Below, in pieces: positions 19,209 to 28,322 of a stretch of DNA of 64,000 nt. Origin of the DNA: Pedobacter puniceum (lineage in GTDB: Bacteria; Bacteroidota; Bacteroidia; Sphingobacteriales; Sphingobacteriaceae); the NCBI RefSeq assembly GCF_009674685.1, contig NZ_WKJI01000003.1, positions 186,001-250,000 of the forward strand, in the 5' to 3' direction. Within the stretch, counting starts at the first letter, position 1, and every line of letters starts with the position of its first letter. The notes beneath the pieces are model-generated. The model was not told where the DNA came from. It saw nothing but the letters and a program-made list of their open reading frames with translations, and searched no databases. The position numbers and the translations under genes are program-made.

Positions 19209-20237
19209 ATGGCAAATAAAATTCTTGTAACCGGTGGTACCGGATTTATAGGCTCACATACCGTAGTAGAACTGCATCATGCAGGTTATACTCCGGTTAT
19301 TGTAGATAACCTTTCTAATTCATCTATCAAAATATTAGACCAATTAGAAAAAATCATCGGTTATAAACCAGAATTTCATGAATTTGATTTATGTGATGAA
19401 GCTAAAACTAAAGCTTTCTTAGCAGAAAATCCAGATATCACAGGTATCATACACTTTGCAGCCTATAAAGCTGTTGGAGAATCTGTTCAGAAGCCTTTAG
19501 ATTATTATAAAAATAACTTTGTTTCGCTTATCAATTTGCTTGATGCTTATAGAGATAAGGCTATCAATTTTGTTTTTTCATCTAGCTGTACAGTTTACGG
19601 TCAGCCTGATGTTTTACCTGTTACAGAGGCAGCGCCAGTTAAAAAAGCAGAATCTCCTTACGGGAATACCAAGCAAGTAGCAGAAGAAATTTTAAAAGAT
19701 ACAGCATCAGTAAATAAAAATTATAACATTGTTGCTTTAAGATATTTTAATCCGGTTGGTGCACATGAATCTGCACTTATTGGCGAGTTACCTATTGGGG
19801 TTCCTCAAAATTTAGTTCCTTTTATTACGCAATCTGCAATAGGTAAAAGAGGTAAAATAACCGTTTTTGGTAATGATTATAATACTGTTGATGGTAGCTG
19901 TATAAGAGATTACATCCATGTAGTAGATTTGGCAAAAGCACACGTTGCAGCTATACAAAGAATGGAGTCTGGTAAATCTGCTGATAATTACGAGGTTTAT
20001 AATATTGGTACAGGTAAAGGAACATCGGTACTAGAAATTATCCATGCTTTTGAGAAATCAACAGGAGAAAAATTAGATTATCAGATAGGCCCAAGAAGAG
20101 AAGGTGATGTAGAACAAGTTTATGGCGATGTTACAAAATCTACTCAAGAACTTGGCTGGAAAGCAGACTTAGGGATTGAAGAGATGATGAAATCTGCTTG
20201 GGAATGGGAGAAATACATAAAGAATAATCCGTTTTAA
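19209..20237 (+). CDS. galE: UDP-glucose 4-epimerase
   Basis: A 342-residue GalE-type epimerase interconverting UDP-glucose and UDP-galactose. GGTGFIG (9-15) binds NAD. The active site is SSSCTVYG (124-131) with Y151-GNT-K155. The GSCIRDYIHVVDLA block is diagnostic of GalE. The ATG starts on the base after the stop of the preceding gene. Some homologues also act on GlcNAc or UDP-xylose; given its neighbour, epimerisation of UDP-xylose to UDP-arabinose is a testable alternative. Confidence 0.93.
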   Translation: MANKILVTGGTGFIGSHTVVELHHAGYTPVIVDNLSNSSIKILDQLEKIIGYKPEFHEFDLCDEAKTKAFLAENPDITGIIHFAAYKAVGESVQKPLDYYKNNFVSLINLLDAYRDKAINFVFSSSCTVYGQPDVLPVTEAAPVKKAESPYGNTKQVAEEILKDTASVNKNYNIVALRYFNPVGAHESALIGELPIGVPQNLVPFITQSAIGKRGKITVFGNDYNTVDGSCIRDYIHVVDLAKAHVAAIQRMESGKSADNYEVYNIGTGKGTSVLEIIHAFEKSTGEKLDYQIGPRREGDVEQVYGDVTKSTQELGWKADLGIEEMMKSAWEWEKYIKNNPF

Positions 20238-20286
20238 ATAAGTTTGTTAGGTATGGGTATTTAGGTTGTTAGAAAAACATCCTAAC

Positions 20287-20307
20287 CAACTAACAACTAA
20301 CAACTAA
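20287..20307 (+). repeat. Three tandem CAACTAA heptamers next to the rmlB start
   Basis: CAACTAA occurs three times without interruption at 20287-20293, 20294-20300 and 20301-20307, and the rmlB ATG begins at 20311. A related CCTAAC precedes it, and the 73-bp spacer also holds partly complementary TTGTTAG segments that could pair with the repeats. The position is where ribosome binding happens, so copy-number change could alter rmlB translation. Confidence 0.75.
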
Positions 20308-20310
20308 AGA

Positions 20311-21366
20311 ATGAAAAAAATATTAATTACAGGTGGTGCTGGTTTTATCGGCTCACATGTGGTAAGACGTTTTGTAAATACTTATCCAAACTATCAAATT
20401 GTTAATTTAGATAAATTAACTTATGCTGGTAATCTAGAGAATTTGAGAGACGTTGAACAATCGCCTAATTACAAATTTGTAAAGGGAGATATTGTTGATG
20501 CTGAGTTTATCAATAACTTATTTACTAATGAAAATTTTGATGCTGTTATCCATTTAGCGGCCGAATCTCATGTTGATAGGTCTATTGCCAACCCCATAGA
20601 GTTTGTGATGACTAATGTGGTTGGTACTGTAAACTTGTTAAATGCTGCTAGAAATAGCTGGAAAGGCGCTTATAATACCAAGCGTTTTTACCATGTTTCT
20701 ACAGATGAAGTTTATGGAACTTTAGGCGAAGGCACAGAAATGTTTACAGAGCAAACAGCTTACGATCCGCATTCACCATACTCTGCTTCTAAAGCAAGCT
20801 CAGACCATTTTGTAAGAGCTTATCATGATACTTATGGTATGGATTGTGTAATCTCTAACTGCTCAAACAATTATGGTTCTTTCCATTTTCCAGAGAAGTT
20901 AATTCCGCTTTCTATCAATAACATCAAAAACAATAAACCTATTCCAATTTATGGTAAAGGCGAAAATATTAGAGATTGGTTATGGGTAGAAGACCATGCC
21001 AGAGCTATTGATGTAATTTTCCATAAAGCCAAAACAGGTTCTACTTACAATATTGGTGGACATAACGAATGGACAAATATTGATTTAATAAGAACCTTAT
21101 GTAAGGTAATGGATAAGAAGTTGGGCAGACCAGAAGGTACCTCGGCTCAACTGATTACATTTGTTACTGATAGAGCCGGACATGATTTACGTTATGCGAT
21201 AGACGCTACAAAACTAAAGAATGATTTAGGCTGGGAGCCAAGCTTGCAGTTTGAGGAAGGTTTAGAAAAAACTGTTGATTGGTATTTGGCTAATGAAGAA
21301 TGGCTAAATAATGTAACTTCGGGTAACTATCAGCATTACTATGAAGACCAATATCAAAACCGTTAA
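20311..21366 (+). CDS. rfbB: dTDP-glucose 4,6-dehydratase
   Basis: A 351-residue RmlB/RfbB dehydratase converting dTDP-glucose to dTDP-4-keto-6-deoxyglucose. GGAGFIG (8-14) binds NAD. The STDEVYG motif (130-136) carries the T-D-E catalytic triad and Y157-SAS-K161 completes the site. RENIRDWL-like dimer residues follow. The rhamnose partners rmlA, rmlC and rmlD are not beside it, so the 6-deoxysugar made here is open. It overlaps the next gene by one base (TAATG). Confidence 0.95.
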   Translation: MKKILITGGAGFIGSHVVRRFVNTYPNYQIVNLDKLTYAGNLENLRDVEQSPNYKFVKGDIVDAEFINNLFTNENFDAVIHLAAESHVDRSIANPIEFVMTNVVGTVNLLNAARNSWKGAYNTKRFYHVSTDEVYGTLGEGTEMFTEQTAYDPHSPYSASKASSDHFVRAYHDTYGMDCVISNCSNNYGSFHFPEKLIPLSINNIKNNKPIPIYGKGENIRDWLWVEDHARAIDVIFHKAKTGSTYNIGGHNEWTNIDLIRTLCKVMDKKLGRPEGTSAQLITFVTDRAGHDLRYAIDATKLKNDLGWEPSLQFEEGLEKTVDWYLANEEWLNNVTSGNYQHYYEDQYQNR

Positions 21367-22106
21367 TGTTTTCGTTTTTTAAAAAGAAGAAAGAAGCAAA
21401 ATATAATTTTAATCGTATTCAGGTGGATATGCACTCGCATATCCTACCTGGTATAGATGATGGTGCACCAACAGTAAAAGAATCTATCATGTTGGTTAGA
21501 AGGTTAATGGATTTGGGTTTTACCAAATTAATAGCAACGCCACATATCATGGCAGATTATTATAGGAATACGCCTGATACCATCCGTAAAGCTCTTGATG
21601 AGCTTAAAGAAGAGCTAGAAAAGGAAAATATCCAAATACCTGTTGAAGCTGCTGCTGAATACTATCTTGACGAAACTTTTGAAAGGAAACTAGATGCCGG
21701 AAATTTACTCACTCTAGGAGATAATTACCTCTTATTTGAACTTTCTTACATCAATTACCCAAATAACCTTAAAGATGTTATTCAAAAAATGAATGATAAA
21801 GGTTATAAACCCATTCTAGCGCATCCAGAGCGTTATCCTTATCTATATGCTTCTTTAGAAAGCTATCAGCAAGTAAAAGAATACGGTTGCTATTTTCAGT
21901 TAAATACCATTTCTTTAAGTAATCATTATGGCAAGCAAGCCCAAAAGGTTGCAGAAAATTTAGTTGAAAATATGATGATTGATTTTTTAGGCTCGGATAT
22001 GCACCATTTAAGGCATGCCGATTCTTTACAAAAATCTCTTTTTACACCAACTGTAGAACAATTACTTTCTGATGATTACAGTTTATACAACGAGTTGCTG
22101 AAGTAA
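21366..22106 (+). CDS. PHP-domain tyrosine-protein phosphatase, CpsB/YwqE type
   Basis: A 246-residue metal-dependent phosphatase of the PHP superfamily. Metal ligands lie in DMHSHILPGIDDGAP (21-35), ATPHIM, LAHPERYPYL and GSDMHHLRHAD. CpsB/YwqE enzymes dephosphorylate tyrosines on BY-kinases that control capsule export. Its one-base overlap with rmlB ties it to polysaccharide sugar supply. The matching Wzc-type kinase is not in the window. The gene ends 21 bp before the convergent permease gene. Confidence 0.9.
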   Translation: MFSFFKKKKEAKYNFNRIQVDMHSHILPGIDDGAPTVKESIMLVRRLMDLGFTKLIATPHIMADYYRNTPDTIRKALDELKEELEKENIQIPVEAAAEYYLDETFERKLDAGNLLTLGDNYLLFELSYINYPNNLKDVIQKMNDKGYKPILAHPERYPYLYASLESYQQVKEYGCYFQLNTISLSNHYGKQAQKVAENLVENMMIDFLGSDMHHLRHADSLQKSLFTPTVEQLLSDDYSLYNELLK

Positions 22107-22127
22107 TATCTCTTTCTGAAAATGTTA

Positions 22128-23357
22128 TTATTCGTACCTCAATGCCTCTACAGGGTCTAGCTTTGCAGCTTTAGAAGCTGGGATAAAACCAGAAACTAGC
22201 CCCGTTCCTACGCAAGCAGAAAGCCCGAGTAGTATCCAAGCCCAAGGAATAAGAAAGGAAGCTCCCATGGCGATGGCTAATAAATTACCCATGATGATGC
22301 CTAAGAAAATACCAAACATTCCGCCCATCATACAAATCACAATGGCCTCGTATAAAAATTGTTTTCTAATAACTTGTGGTGTGGCTCCAATAGCTTTTCT
22401 TATGCCTATTTCTCTTGTTCTTTCCGTTACAGAAACCATCATGATATTCATTAACGCAATGGCAGCACCTATTAAGGTAATTAAACCTATGGCTACACCA
22501 GCAATCTGCACTATTTTAAGATTTTCTATCAGTGTTTCTGCAATAGCATCACTTTTAGTGATTTCGAAATTATTGTCGTTTTGTGTTTCTAGGCCTCTTA
22601 TTCTTCTCATCAAAGCTGTAGCTTCGCCAATCATATAATCCATTTTGGTAGGGTCATTAGCCATTACAGAAATGGTATAAGTAGGGTTGGGGTTACTCAT
22701 AATTTGCCTGCCTTTAACAATTGGCACCACACAAACTTTATCGCCACCAAAACCAACACTAGAACCTTTAGGTTCAAAAACCCCAATTATTTTAAATTTA
22801 TTACTTCCTATGGTGATGATTTTATCAACCGCAGAGCCTTGTTTAAAAAACTTTTGCTTTATCTCATCACCAATAATCACAACGCTAGCACCAAATTCTG
22901 TTTCGTTAGCAGAGAAATTTCTTCCTTCTGCTATTTTGTATCCACCAGTGAAAACGTAAGATTCATCAGCGCCAAGCACAGATATATTTGGGTTTGTTTT
23001 TTCATTACCATACTTTGCTGTAGCGGCAAAAGAAGCAAAAGTATTTACAGAAACTGTAGCAGGTAAATTAAAATCATTTTTAAAGGCCATTGCTTCGCGG
23101 TAGGTAATCACAGGCCAAATTTTTCTAGCACCATTACCACCAATTCTTATGCCTGTACCTCTATTCCTTATAGTGAAAGAGTTTGCCCCCATACTGGCAA
23201 AAGTATTGTTAAGAGAGCCTTTAATAGCATCTATAGAAGTTAGAATGCCAACCAAAGCCATCAAACCTATAGCAATAATAAGTGCGGTAAGAAATGTTCG
23301 CAATTTATTACTCTTAATAGATTGTAAAGCAACTTTGATATTCTCTCTCGTATTCAT
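22128..23357 (-). CDS. MacB/FtsX-type ABC transporter permease
   Basis: A 409-residue permease with the MacB topology: one N-terminal helix (about 21-41), a large periplasmic domain (about 45-280) and three C-terminal helices. The core [26 protein letters not shown] is the usual FtsX/MacB signature and the end is [19 protein letters not shown]. Such permeases work by mechanotransmission with an ATPase and periplasmic adaptor, exporting lipoproteins, peptides or drugs. No ATPase or adaptor is adjacent, so the substrate cannot be inferred. Confidence 0.92.
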   Translation of the reverse strand: MNTRENIKVALQSIKSNKLRTFLTALIIAIGLMALVGILTSIDAIKGSLNNTFASMGANSFTIRNRGTGIRIGGNGARKIWPVITYREAMAFKNDFNLPATVSVNTFASFAATAKYGNEKTNPNISVLGADESYVFTGGYKIAEGRNFSANETEFGASVVIIGDEIKQKFFKQGSAVDKIITIGSNKFKIIGVFEPKGSSVGFGGDKVCVVPIVKGRQIMSNPNPTYTISVMANDPTKMDYMIGEATALMRRIRGLETQNDNNFEITKSDAIAETLIENLKIVQIAGVAIGLITLIGAAIALMNIMMVSVTERTREIGIRKAIGATPQVIRKQFLYEAIVICMMGGMFGIFLGIIMGNLLAIAMGASFLIPWAWILLGLSACVGTGLVSGFIPASKAAKLDPVEALRYE

Positions 23358-23442
23358 TTTTGATGGGAGCTATTGATACGAAGATAAGACAACTTAAATA
23401 GATTTTTGTTACAACATGTAAACTGAATTGTGGATGATAAAA

Positions 23443-23468
23443 AAAGCTGCCTTTTTGGGGGCAGCTTT
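23443..23468 (-). terminator. Intrinsic terminator after the 350-residue lipoprotein gene
   Basis: AAAGCTGCC (23443-23451) pairs with 23460-23468 around an 8-base loop. On the reverse strand the stem is followed by a run of seven T. It lies 8 bp beyond the stop at 23477 and upstream of the permease gene, so the two are separate transcripts. Confidence 0.88.
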
Positions 23469-23476
23469 GATTTTTC

Positions 23477-24529
23477 TTACTGATATTGAATATAAATCGG
23501 TTTAGGAGAAAGTTTTAATAACTCTTCCGGAGTCATTAACCTATTTGGTGCTTTCTTTAAATCGTTTTTATAGAATAATTTAAAACCTGTGAATTGTACG
23601 GGTTGTTCTCTTATCCAATGGCGATAAGTGCCTTTTTTAAGTTCAGGCTCGCCCCATCCATCCATATGCATCACAATTTGAACTTCTGGTCTTAATTTAA
23701 TGTTTTTATAATTGGTAACCATGCCTTTGGTGAAACGATGTACAACCAACATTTTAGCAGGTAAGTTATGCTCTTTAACAAGTTTAGCTAAGTAATTAGA
23801 GCAGTAGTTTATATCTTCTGCATCGTACGTTCCTATTTTTGCACCTGGTTTATGTCCGGTTTTCATAGAAAACTCTGGGTCTATCCCTAAATGAACATGG
23901 GGTAATTTTAGGTATTTTTCTAGTAAAGGAAGTTCTTGTTGAATGGTACTTAAAGATACTTGTATGTCTAGAAAAACTATACCATCATGCATTTTAGCAA
24001 TTTTTAAAGCAGAATCTATTTGCTTATCAGGCATTCTAAAACGATATTTTCCATCTTTACCGCCATCGCCTTGGGCAACTACAGCAATATAATGTATCCC
24101 TGCTTGTACTGGTGTTTTAGGGTCTGCTTTTTCCCATCTTTTAACCTCAGCATTTAATCTTCTCCACATTTCTTTAGGAGCATACTCGCCTAAAGCACCC
24201 ATTTTTTTCGAGTATAAATTACCATAATAAACCACCACTCTTTTAAAGGGTAAAATAGCTCCCGGAGAAGGTACAGGTTGGTTTTTAACCGGCCATAAAC
24301 CTGTGGTATCTCCATTTGCCAATTCTTTGTGTAAGGCAAAATATTTGGCAGAGTCTATAGGTTGGTATGGGTTTGCTACTTTTTCTTCTGTAACAGTATT
24401 TGTTTTAGAAGAATCAGCTGTAGGTGTTGAGTTTTTACCAGTTTTACTGTTTGCACCATCACAAGAGGCTAAAACAGAAACCAACCCTAAGGAAAAAATG
24501 CTTGTTAAAAATGTGTTTTTAGATAACAT
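23477..24529 (-). CDS. Lipoprotein of unknown function
   Basis: A 350-residue exported lipoprotein. The signal peptide ends in the lipobox LASC (cysteine near residue 23), followed by a Ser/Thr/Lys-rich linker to about 50. I do not recognise the family by name. The rest alternates hydrophobic strands and helices: RVVVYYGNLY, GIHYIAVVAQGDGG, GIVFLDIQVS, HVHLGIDPEFSM, MLVVHRFTKGMV, VQIVMHMDGWG. This, with acidic residues at strand ends, resembles a TIM-barrel hydrolase, but no known catalytic pair can be assigned. It stands alone with its own terminator. Confidence 0.75.
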   Translation of the reverse strand: MLSKNTFLTSIFSLGLVSVLASCDGANSKTGKNSTPTADSSKTNTVTEEKVANPYQPIDSAKYFALHKELANGDTTGLWPVKNQPVPSPGAILPFKRVVVYYGNLYSKKMGALGEYAPKEMWRRLNAEVKRWEKADPKTPVQAGIHYIAVVAQGDGGKDGKYRFRMPDKQIDSALKIAKMHDGIVFLDIQVSLSTIQQELPLLEKYLKLPHVHLGIDPEFSMKTGHKPGAKIGTYDAEDINYCSNYLAKLVKEHNLPAKMLVVHRFTKGMVTNYKNIKLRPEVQIVMHMDGWGEPELKKGTYRHWIREQPVQFTGFKLFYKNDLKKAPNRLMTPEELLKLSPKPIYIQYQ

Positions 24530-24590
24530 GAGTTAAATTTTCTTGAAAATAGGTATATGTATTGGATGTTTAAAAAAAAGATATTCACAA

Positions 24591-25484
24591 TTAAACAGAA
24601 CGGAATTTACCAAATACACCAAGCGGTAAATTAATACCAGAGCTTGCTTCTAAATACAATTCGCCAATCTCTAAATTTTTAACTTGAGGATAAGCTCCTG
24701 TGATTAGGTTTTCTACAATGATAGAAGAAAAACCAAGCGAATAGGTGTTTAAAATAAGGAAATGCTCTTGTGGATCGAGTAGTTTAACAACATCAGTCAT
24801 CATTTCTCTAATTTGGTCTTCTAGCTTCCATTTTTCACCTTTTGGGCCATGGCCATAGGCCGGAGGGTCTAGAATAATACCGTTATAAGTTTTGCCTCTT
24901 TTAATTTCTCTTTGAACAAATTTTAAGGCATCCTCAACCACCCATCTAATATCTTTTAGATTAGAGATTTCTTGATTTTCATTAGCCCAGGTAACTACCT
25001 GTTTTATGGAGTCAACATGGGTAGTATCTGCGCCAGCAGCTTTAGCAATTAAAGAAGCTCCGCCGGTATAGGCAAATAAGTTTAATACCTTTGGACTTTT
25101 GGTTTTAAATTTTTTAATGGTTGATGAGATATAATCCCAATTTACGGCCTGCTCAGGAAAAATACCTACATGCTTAAATGAGGTTAAAGCCAATCTAAAT
25201 TTGATTTCAACATCAGGGTTCTTATAGGTTATATGCCAGCGGTCAGAAACATTTCCAGATTTTCTTACCCACTCGCCACTGGTGGCAGACCGACCTTTAA
25301 ATTTTATATGATGCCTTTTTTGCCATTCAGCATCGCTTAAACCTTTTGCCCATACAGCTTGTGGCTCTGGCCTAATGAGGATTAAATCTCCAAACCGTTC
25401 TAGTTTTTCAAAATCGCCACAATCAATCAATTCGTAGTCTTTCCAGTAAGTAGGGGTGAGTGCTTGTATAGCAGGTTTGGGCAT
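24591..25484 (-). CDS. Class I SAM-dependent methyltransferase, RlmI-like
   Basis: A 297-residue methyltransferase related to the RlmI/COG1092 rRNA m5C group. The SAM site is KVLNLFAYTGGASLIAKAAGA (about 135-155). The acidic motif is THVDSIKQVV, and the motif-IV equivalent is ILDPPAYGHGPKGEKW. The N-terminal PUA domain of true RlmI is absent, and the N-terminal 100 residues instead form a small beta domain. The target is therefore not certain; rRNA is likeliest. It starts 5 bp after mlaF and is probably cotranscribed with mlaE and mlaF. Confidence 0.85.
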   Translation of the reverse strand: MPKPAIQALTPTYWKDYELIDCGDFEKLERFGDLILIRPEPQAVWAKGLSDAEWQKRHHIKFKGRSATSGEWVRKSGNVSDRWHITYKNPDVEIKFRLALTSFKHVGIFPEQAVNWDYISSTIKKFKTKSPKVLNLFAYTGGASLIAKAAGADTTHVDSIKQVVTWANENQEISNLKDIRWVVEDALKFVQREIKRGKTYNGIILDPPAYGHGPKGEKWKLEDQIREMMTDVVKLLDPQEHFLILNTYSLGFSSIIVENLITGAYPQVKNLEIGELYLEASSGINLPLGVFGKFRSV

Positions 25485-25489
25485 TATAT

Positions 25490-26239
25490 TTATTTTTTGA
25501 GTAAAGTTTCCATCAATTTTGTAGCAAATACAAAATCATTTAATTCTTGGTTATTGGTAGAAGTAATCTCTTCTTTAGAGCCTTCCCACCATTTTTGACC
25601 TTGATGCAAAAATAGGATGTATTCTCCAATTCCCATTACCGAGTTCATATCGTGTGTGACGATAATGGTAGTAATATCATATTCCTCGGTAATTTCTTGA
25701 ATAAGTTCATCTATTAAAATAGAGGTTTTAGGGTCTAAGCCCGAGTTTGGTTCATCGCAAAATAAATACTTAGGGTTCATGGCAATAGCCCTTGCTATAC
25801 CAACCCTTTTCATCATCCCGCCTGAAAGTTCTGATGGGTACAATTTATTTTTACCAGCCAGATTTACCCTTTCCAGAACAAAATTTACACGTTCTAATTT
25901 TTCTTTCTTAGCTTGCTCTGTAAACATGTTTAGAGGAAACATGATATTTTCTTCAACCGTCATAGAATCAAACAAAGCAGAGCTTTGAAATAGCATACCA
26001 ATTTCTTTTCTGATAGCGATACGCTCATCAAAACTCATGGCAGTAAAGTTTCTATCGTTATAAGATACAATACCTTCGGTAGGTTCGTGTAAACCAACCA
26101 TGCATTTTAGTAAGGTAGTTTTACCAGAGCCTGAGCCACCAATAATCAAGCTAGTGGTGCCAGGTTTAAACTCGGCACTAATACCTTTTAAAACTTGGTT
26201 GTCTCCAAAACTTTTATGAATATTTTCTACTGTTATCAT
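25490..26239 (-). CDS. mlaF: ABC transporter ATP-binding protein, MlaF type
   Basis: A 249-residue ATPase of the Mla lipid-transport system. Walker A GGSGSGKTT is at 34-42. The Q-loop is in MLFQSSALFDS, the signature motif is LSGGMMKRVGIARA and Walker B is YLFCDEPNSGLD. I place the start at ATG 26239 (MITVENIHKSF). It overlaps the stop of the permease gene in an ATGA, while the longer frame to 26287 would overlap mlaE by 52 bp. MlaF powers movement of phospholipids between the inner and outer membrane with MlaE and an MCE-domain protein, which is not adjacent. Confidence 0.93.
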   Translation of the reverse strand: MITVENIHKSFGDNQVLKGISAEFKPGTTSLIIGGSGSGKTTLLKCMVGLHEPTEGIVSYNDRNFTAMSFDERIAIRKEIGMLFQSSALFDSMTVEENIMFPLNMFTEQAKKEKLERVNFVLERVNLAGKNKLYPSELSGGMMKRVGIARAIAMNPKYLFCDEPNSGLDPKTSILIDELIQEITEEYDITTIIVTHDMNSVMGIGEYILFLHQGQKWWEGSKEEITSTNNQELNDFVFATKLMETLLKK

Positions 26240-26970
26240 AGTAAGAGTTGTGCTATTATATAATCTGCTACCAAGATTGAAATACATGAAATTACCACCG
26301 CTTTGGTACTAGATTGCCCAACTTCAAGTGCGCCTCCATCTGTATAAAAACCTTGATAAGAAGAAACTGTGGTTATAATAAAAGCAAATATGACAGCTTT
26401 TACCATTGCCACGGTAACGGTGAAAGGAATAAAATCCGTTGTTAAACCTTGTATATATTCTGCTGCGGTTACAGCACCAGAGGCTACACCAGCAAAATAT
26501 CCTCCGGTAATACTTAAAAATATGGCGATAATTACCAATAAAGGAATCATCATAACACCAGCCAATAATTTTGGTAAGATTAAATAACCCGGAGCGTTTA
26601 TGCCCATAATTTCTAAAGCATCAATTTGCTCGGTTACTCGCATCGTTCCAATTTGTGATGCTATACTAGAACCAATTTTACCCGCCAAAACCAAAGAACA
26701 AATGGTGGGGCTTAACTCTAATATGGTAGAATCTCTGGTAATAGAACCAATGATAGATTTCGGAATTAAATCACTAACCAATTGAAAAGCCGTTTGTACA
26801 GTTGTAACAGCGCCAATAAAAATAGAAATGATACTGATGATACCTAAAGAGCCCAGTCCAATATCAACCATCTCTTTAAAAATCTCTCTTTTATAAATAG
26901 AAGCTTTTTCGGGGCGTCTGAAAACAGATTTCAGTAATAAAATGTATTTTCCAAAATGGTAAAATATCAT
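26236..26970 (-). CDS. mlaE: ABC transporter permease, MlaE type
   Basis: A 244-residue MlaE/YrbE permease. It has an N-terminal amphipathic region and about five membrane helices. The family signatures include TRDSTILELSPTICSLVLAGKIGSSIASQIG and MRVTEQIDALEIMGINAPGY. It forms the inner-membrane core that, with MlaF, moves phospholipids to maintain outer-membrane asymmetry. It is first in the operon mlaE-mlaF-methyltransferase and is divergent from the SDR gene. The MCE protein MlaD must be encoded elsewhere. Confidence 0.94.
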   Translation of the reverse strand: MIFYHFGKYILLLKSVFRRPEKASIYKREIFKEMVDIGLGSLGIISIISIFIGAVTTVQTAFQLVSDLIPKSIIGSITRDSTILELSPTICSLVLAGKIGSSIASQIGTMRVTEQIDALEIMGINAPGYLILPKLLAGVMMIPLLVIIAIFLSITGGYFAGVASGAVTAAEYIQGLTTDFIPFTVTVAMVKAVIFAFIITTVSSYQGFYTDGGALEVGQSSTKAVVISCISILVADYIIAQLLL

Positions 26971-27053
26971 AAAATTTATTTTTTGTAAAAATAAGCTTTT
27001 TTATCAATTGCAATTATTAATCCTAAATTGACATATTTAGCCAAAATTTCAAG

Positions 27054-27755
27054 ATGAATATACTCATAACAGGCGCAACCAAAGGAATAGGCAAAGCTAT
27101 AGCCATAAAAATGGCACAAGAAGGTCACCATTTGGCTTTATGCGCAAGAAACGAAACTGAACTCACATCCTTAAAAGAAGAAATACAAAAGCTTTATCCA
27201 TCTGTTAAAGTATACACTCAGGCGGTTGATTGCAGTTTAAAAGCAGAAGTAAATGCTTTTGCGGCACAATCTTTACAGTGTTTTGGTTTTATTGATGTTT
27301 TAATTAATAACGTTGGTTTTTTTGAGCCTGCTGCCATTTTAGATGAAACTGATGATTTACTAGAAAAACACTTTTTAGTAAATGTAAATTGTGCTTATCT
27401 ATTGTATAAAAAAATAGGTTTAAGTATGCGAGAAGCCAGAAAAGGTCATATTTTTAATATTTGTTCTGTAGCTAGCATCCATAATATTGTAAATGCTGGT
27501 TCTTATTGTGTAACAAAAGCAGCGATGCTGAGTCTTAACAATATCATGAGAGCAGAATTAATACATCACCAAGTAAAAGTAACAGCTGTTTTGCCTGGTT
27601 CAACATTAACAAGCTCTTGGGAGGGTACAACCGTAGCTGCAGATAAATTTATACAGCCAGAAGATGTTGCCCTGATGATTAACCAGACTTTAAACCTAAG
27701 TGTGGGGGCTAATGTAGATCAATTGATAGTTACCCCAACAGGTGGCCAAGTTTAA
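27054..27755 (+). CDS. Short-chain dehydrogenase/reductase
   Basis: A 233-residue classical SDR. The cofactor motif GATKGIG is at 7-13 and NNVG at 85-88. The catalytic triad is S138, Y151 and K155. The arginine after the second strand (CARNE, residue 32) suggests NADP(H). The sequence resembles sepiapterin-reductase or 3-ketoacyl-reductase-like SDRs without a clear substrate signature. It is divergent from mlaE and followed by the pspC gene 37 bp after its stop. Confidence 0.9.
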   Translation: MNILITGATKGIGKAIAIKMAQEGHHLALCARNETELTSLKEEIQKLYPSVKVYTQAVDCSLKAEVNAFAAQSLQCFGFIDVLINNVGFFEPAAILDETDDLLEKHFLVNVNCAYLLYKKIGLSMREARKGHIFNICSVASIHNIVNAGSYCVTKAAMLSLNNIMRAELIHHQVKVTAVLPGSTLTSSWEGTTVAADKFIQPEDVALMINQTLNLSVGANVDQLIVTPTGGQV

Positions 27756-27792
27756 GAAAGAAAAGAAGAGTAAGGATTGTAAAAACAAGATT

Positions 27793-28320
27793 ATGTCTAA
27801 AAAATTAACAAGAAACATGAGCGACAAGATGGTTGCTGGTGTTGCCTCAGGATTAGCAGATTACTTTCAGTTAGATGTTACCTGGGTAAGAATCGCATTT
27901 GCTTTAGCAGTATTTTTTGGTGGCGGTGGCTTCCTTATTTATATTATTTTATGGATTGCTTTGCCAGAACAATATAGTGCTATATATGGTGGTTACAACA
28001 AAGGTTATCAGCCACCAATGCCAGATTATGCTTCCTATAAAGCATCAAAAAAGAAAGAGAAAAATTCTAACATAAGCACTGTTGGTGGTTTAATACTTAT
28101 TGTTCTAGGTTCGTATTTCTTAATGGAAGAATTTGATTTAATACCAGATTGGTTTAGCATCAGCAAATTATGGCCTTTAGTTTTTGTTGTATTAGGTTTA
28201 ACGATGTTGATGAAAACTAGAAAAGAAAAAGAAGTGCTAACAGAAACTAAAGAGGAAGAACCTGTAGAAGAAGCAACAGCACAAGAAGTAACTGAAGATA
28301 AAACCAACGAAAATATATAG
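27793..28320 (+). CDS. PspC-domain membrane protein
   Basis: A 175-residue protein. I choose ATG 27793 (MSKKLTRNMSDKMVAGVASG) because the longer frame begins inside the SDR gene. The PspC domain (about 3-62) has the conserved GVASGLADYFQLDVTWVR and a membrane helix with GGGGFLIYIILWIALP. A second hydrophobic pair near 100-145 (VGGLILIVLGSYFLMEEF, then LWPLVFVVLGLTMLM) has LiaI/LiaF-like character. The C-terminus is acidic. PspC proteins respond to envelope stress. The next gene starts 2 bp later and shares the second membrane module. Confidence 0.88.
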   Translation: MSKKLTRNMSDKMVAGVASGLADYFQLDVTWVRIAFALAVFFGGGGFLIYIILWIALPEQYSAIYGGYNKGYQPPMPDYASYKASKKKEKNSNISTVGGLILIVLGSYFLMEEFDLIPDWFSISKLWPLVFVVLGLTMLMKTRKEKEVLTETKEEEPVEEATAQEVTEDKTNENI

Positions 28321-28322
28321 TT

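Noticed and set aside
22267-23376. Several forward frames opposite the MacB-type permease
   Set aside because: They mirror the hydrophobic codons of the permease and have no features of their own.
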